Positions 5,344-5,959 of a DNA stretch of 5,959 bases are shown here, piece after piece (position 1 is the first letter of the stretch; every line of letters begins with the position of its first letter). The position numbers were made by a program, and so were the translations under genes. The DNA comes from CAYOVG01 sp964407285 (GTDB lineage: Bacteria > Desulfobacterota > Syntrophobacteria > Syntrophobacterales > Syntrophobacteraceae): the NCBI GenBank assembly GCA_964407285.1, contig CAYOVG010000401.1, forward strand, positions 1-5,959, in the 5' to 3' direction. The notes under the pieces are model-generated. The model did not search any database, had not been told where the DNA came from, and saw only the letters and a list, made by a program, of their open reading frames with translations.

Positions 5344-5959
5344 CTAATCCATGGCATCGCTTCGTTCACGCTCGGGACCGGTTTGCCCGCCATCGGCGCC
5401 GGCTTCCTCGCTTTCGGTGTGGGTTTCCTCACTCTCGGCGAGAAGGCCCACGATGAGTTGGAGCAGTTCCTTGAGTCCCTTGCGTTGGAGCGCGGATATG
5501 AGAACGACGGGATGGCCGGTCCCGCGATAGGCATCAGCGAAGGACTGGAGCTTCTCTTCCTCGGGGACGAGATCGATCTTGTTCAAAACCACGACCCGGT
5601 CCTTGCTCTCCAGTTCCTCGTTGTGGCTCAGGAGCTCGTGCTCGATCTGCCGGTAGGGTAGAAGCGGGTCATCTTCGGGGATGGAGCCTGCATCGACCAG
5701 GTGGAGCAGGATGCGGGTGCGTTCGATATGGCGCAGGAAGCGGGTACCCAGGCCCGCGCCCTCGTGGGCGCCTTCGATGAGGCCCGGAATATCGGCCACC
5801 ACGAACGGGGGAGCGTCGCCGTAGCGCACCACGCCGAGGTTGGGCACGAGCGTAGTGAAGGGATAATCGGCTATCTTGGGGCGAGCCGCCGAAACCGCCG
5901 CAATGAGGGTGGATTTGCCGGCATTTGGAAACCCCACCAACCCGATGTCGGCAATGAGC
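5344..5959 (-). CDS. obgE: GTPase Obg (CgtA), 5' part outside the window
   Basis: Obg is an essential GTPase that binds the 50S ribosomal subunit and links ribosome assembly to growth and stress. The gene reads leftward and its 5' part, including the N-terminal glycine-rich Obg domain, lies beyond the window. About 204 residues are visible, beginning at LIADIGLVGF. The G domain is complete: G1 GFPNAGKST (9-17), switch region YPFTT (32-36), G3 DIPGLIEGA (56-64), G4 NKID (126-129) and G5 SAL (155-157). The ADYPFTTLVPNLGVV segment is characteristic of Obg rather than other GTPases. After the G domain comes only a tail of about 34 acidic, hydrophilic residues, with ESEE twice. The C-terminal OCT domain found in some Obg proteins is absent. 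The gene converges on xerD across the palindromic element. No separate terminator stem is seen directly after its stop codon. Confidence 0.95.
   Translation of the reverse strand, partial: LIADIGLVGFPNAGKSTLIAAVSAARPKIADYPFTTLVPNLGVVRYGDAPPFVVADIPGLIEGAHEGAGLGTRFLRHIERTRILLHLVDAGSIPEDDPLLPYRQIEHELLSHNEELESKDRVVVLNKIDLVPEEEKLQSFADAYRGTGHPVVLISALQRKGLKELLQLIVGLLAESEETHTESEEAGADGGQTGPERERSDAMD

Noticed and set aside
5383..5661. A plus-strand open frame over the obg 3' end
   Set aside because: The opposite strand encodes a complete Obg G domain with all five G motifs, so the plus-strand frame is a shadow.

Overview
The window is moderately GC-rich bacterial DNA carrying three conserved genes, one small unknown gene and part of a fourth conserved gene. 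Gene style (a split biotin-dependent carboxylase, a XerD next to it, Obg with an acidic tail, palindromic intergenic repeats) fits an anaerobic deltaproteobacterium (Desulfobacterota), possibly a Syntrophobacter-like organism. This is an impression from protein style, not a database result.

Layout. Positions 1-327 are AT-richer and hold no convincing gene. A small cysteine-containing protein of unknown function (328-597) follows a strong Shine-Dalgarno sequence. Its 3' end lies in a region able to fold (541-638). A plausible sigma-70 promoter (683-712) and a leader hairpin (725-743) precede a biotin carboxylase, pycA-like (809-2245). After a 147-base gap comes a carboxyltransferase, pycB-like (2393-4042). 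It has the TIM-barrel and C-terminal linker parts of pyruvate carboxylase but no biotin carrier domain. Only 12 bases later a XerD-type tyrosine recombinase begins (4055-5059), with all catalytic residues present and an unusual hydrophilic insertion of about 38 residues. On the opposite strand, converging on xerD, is the 3' part of the Obg GTPase gene (5344 to the window edge).

The 284-base gap between xerD and obg is almost filled by a composite palindromic element (about 5061-5305). It has 13-base perfect inverted arms, an inner 8-base inverted pair, two GC-rich hairpins, and short tandem repeats sharing a GTCGG core at each outer edge. It looks like a dispersed, MITE- or REP-like repeat and may also terminate transcription from both sides.

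How the genes work together. The biotin carboxylase would carboxylate biotin on a carrier protein using ATP and bicarbonate. The carboxyltransferase would pass the carboxyl group to a 2-oxo acid, most likely pyruvate, giving oxaloacetate. The carrier must come from elsewhere in the genome, because no biotinylation motif is visible here. XerD (chromosome dimer resolution) and Obg (ribosome assembly and stress control) are housekeeping functions with no evident link to the carboxylase. No clearly new defence or mobile system was seen. The points most worth following are the missing carrier, the altered carboxyltransferase active-site surroundings, the XerD insertion and the palindromic element.
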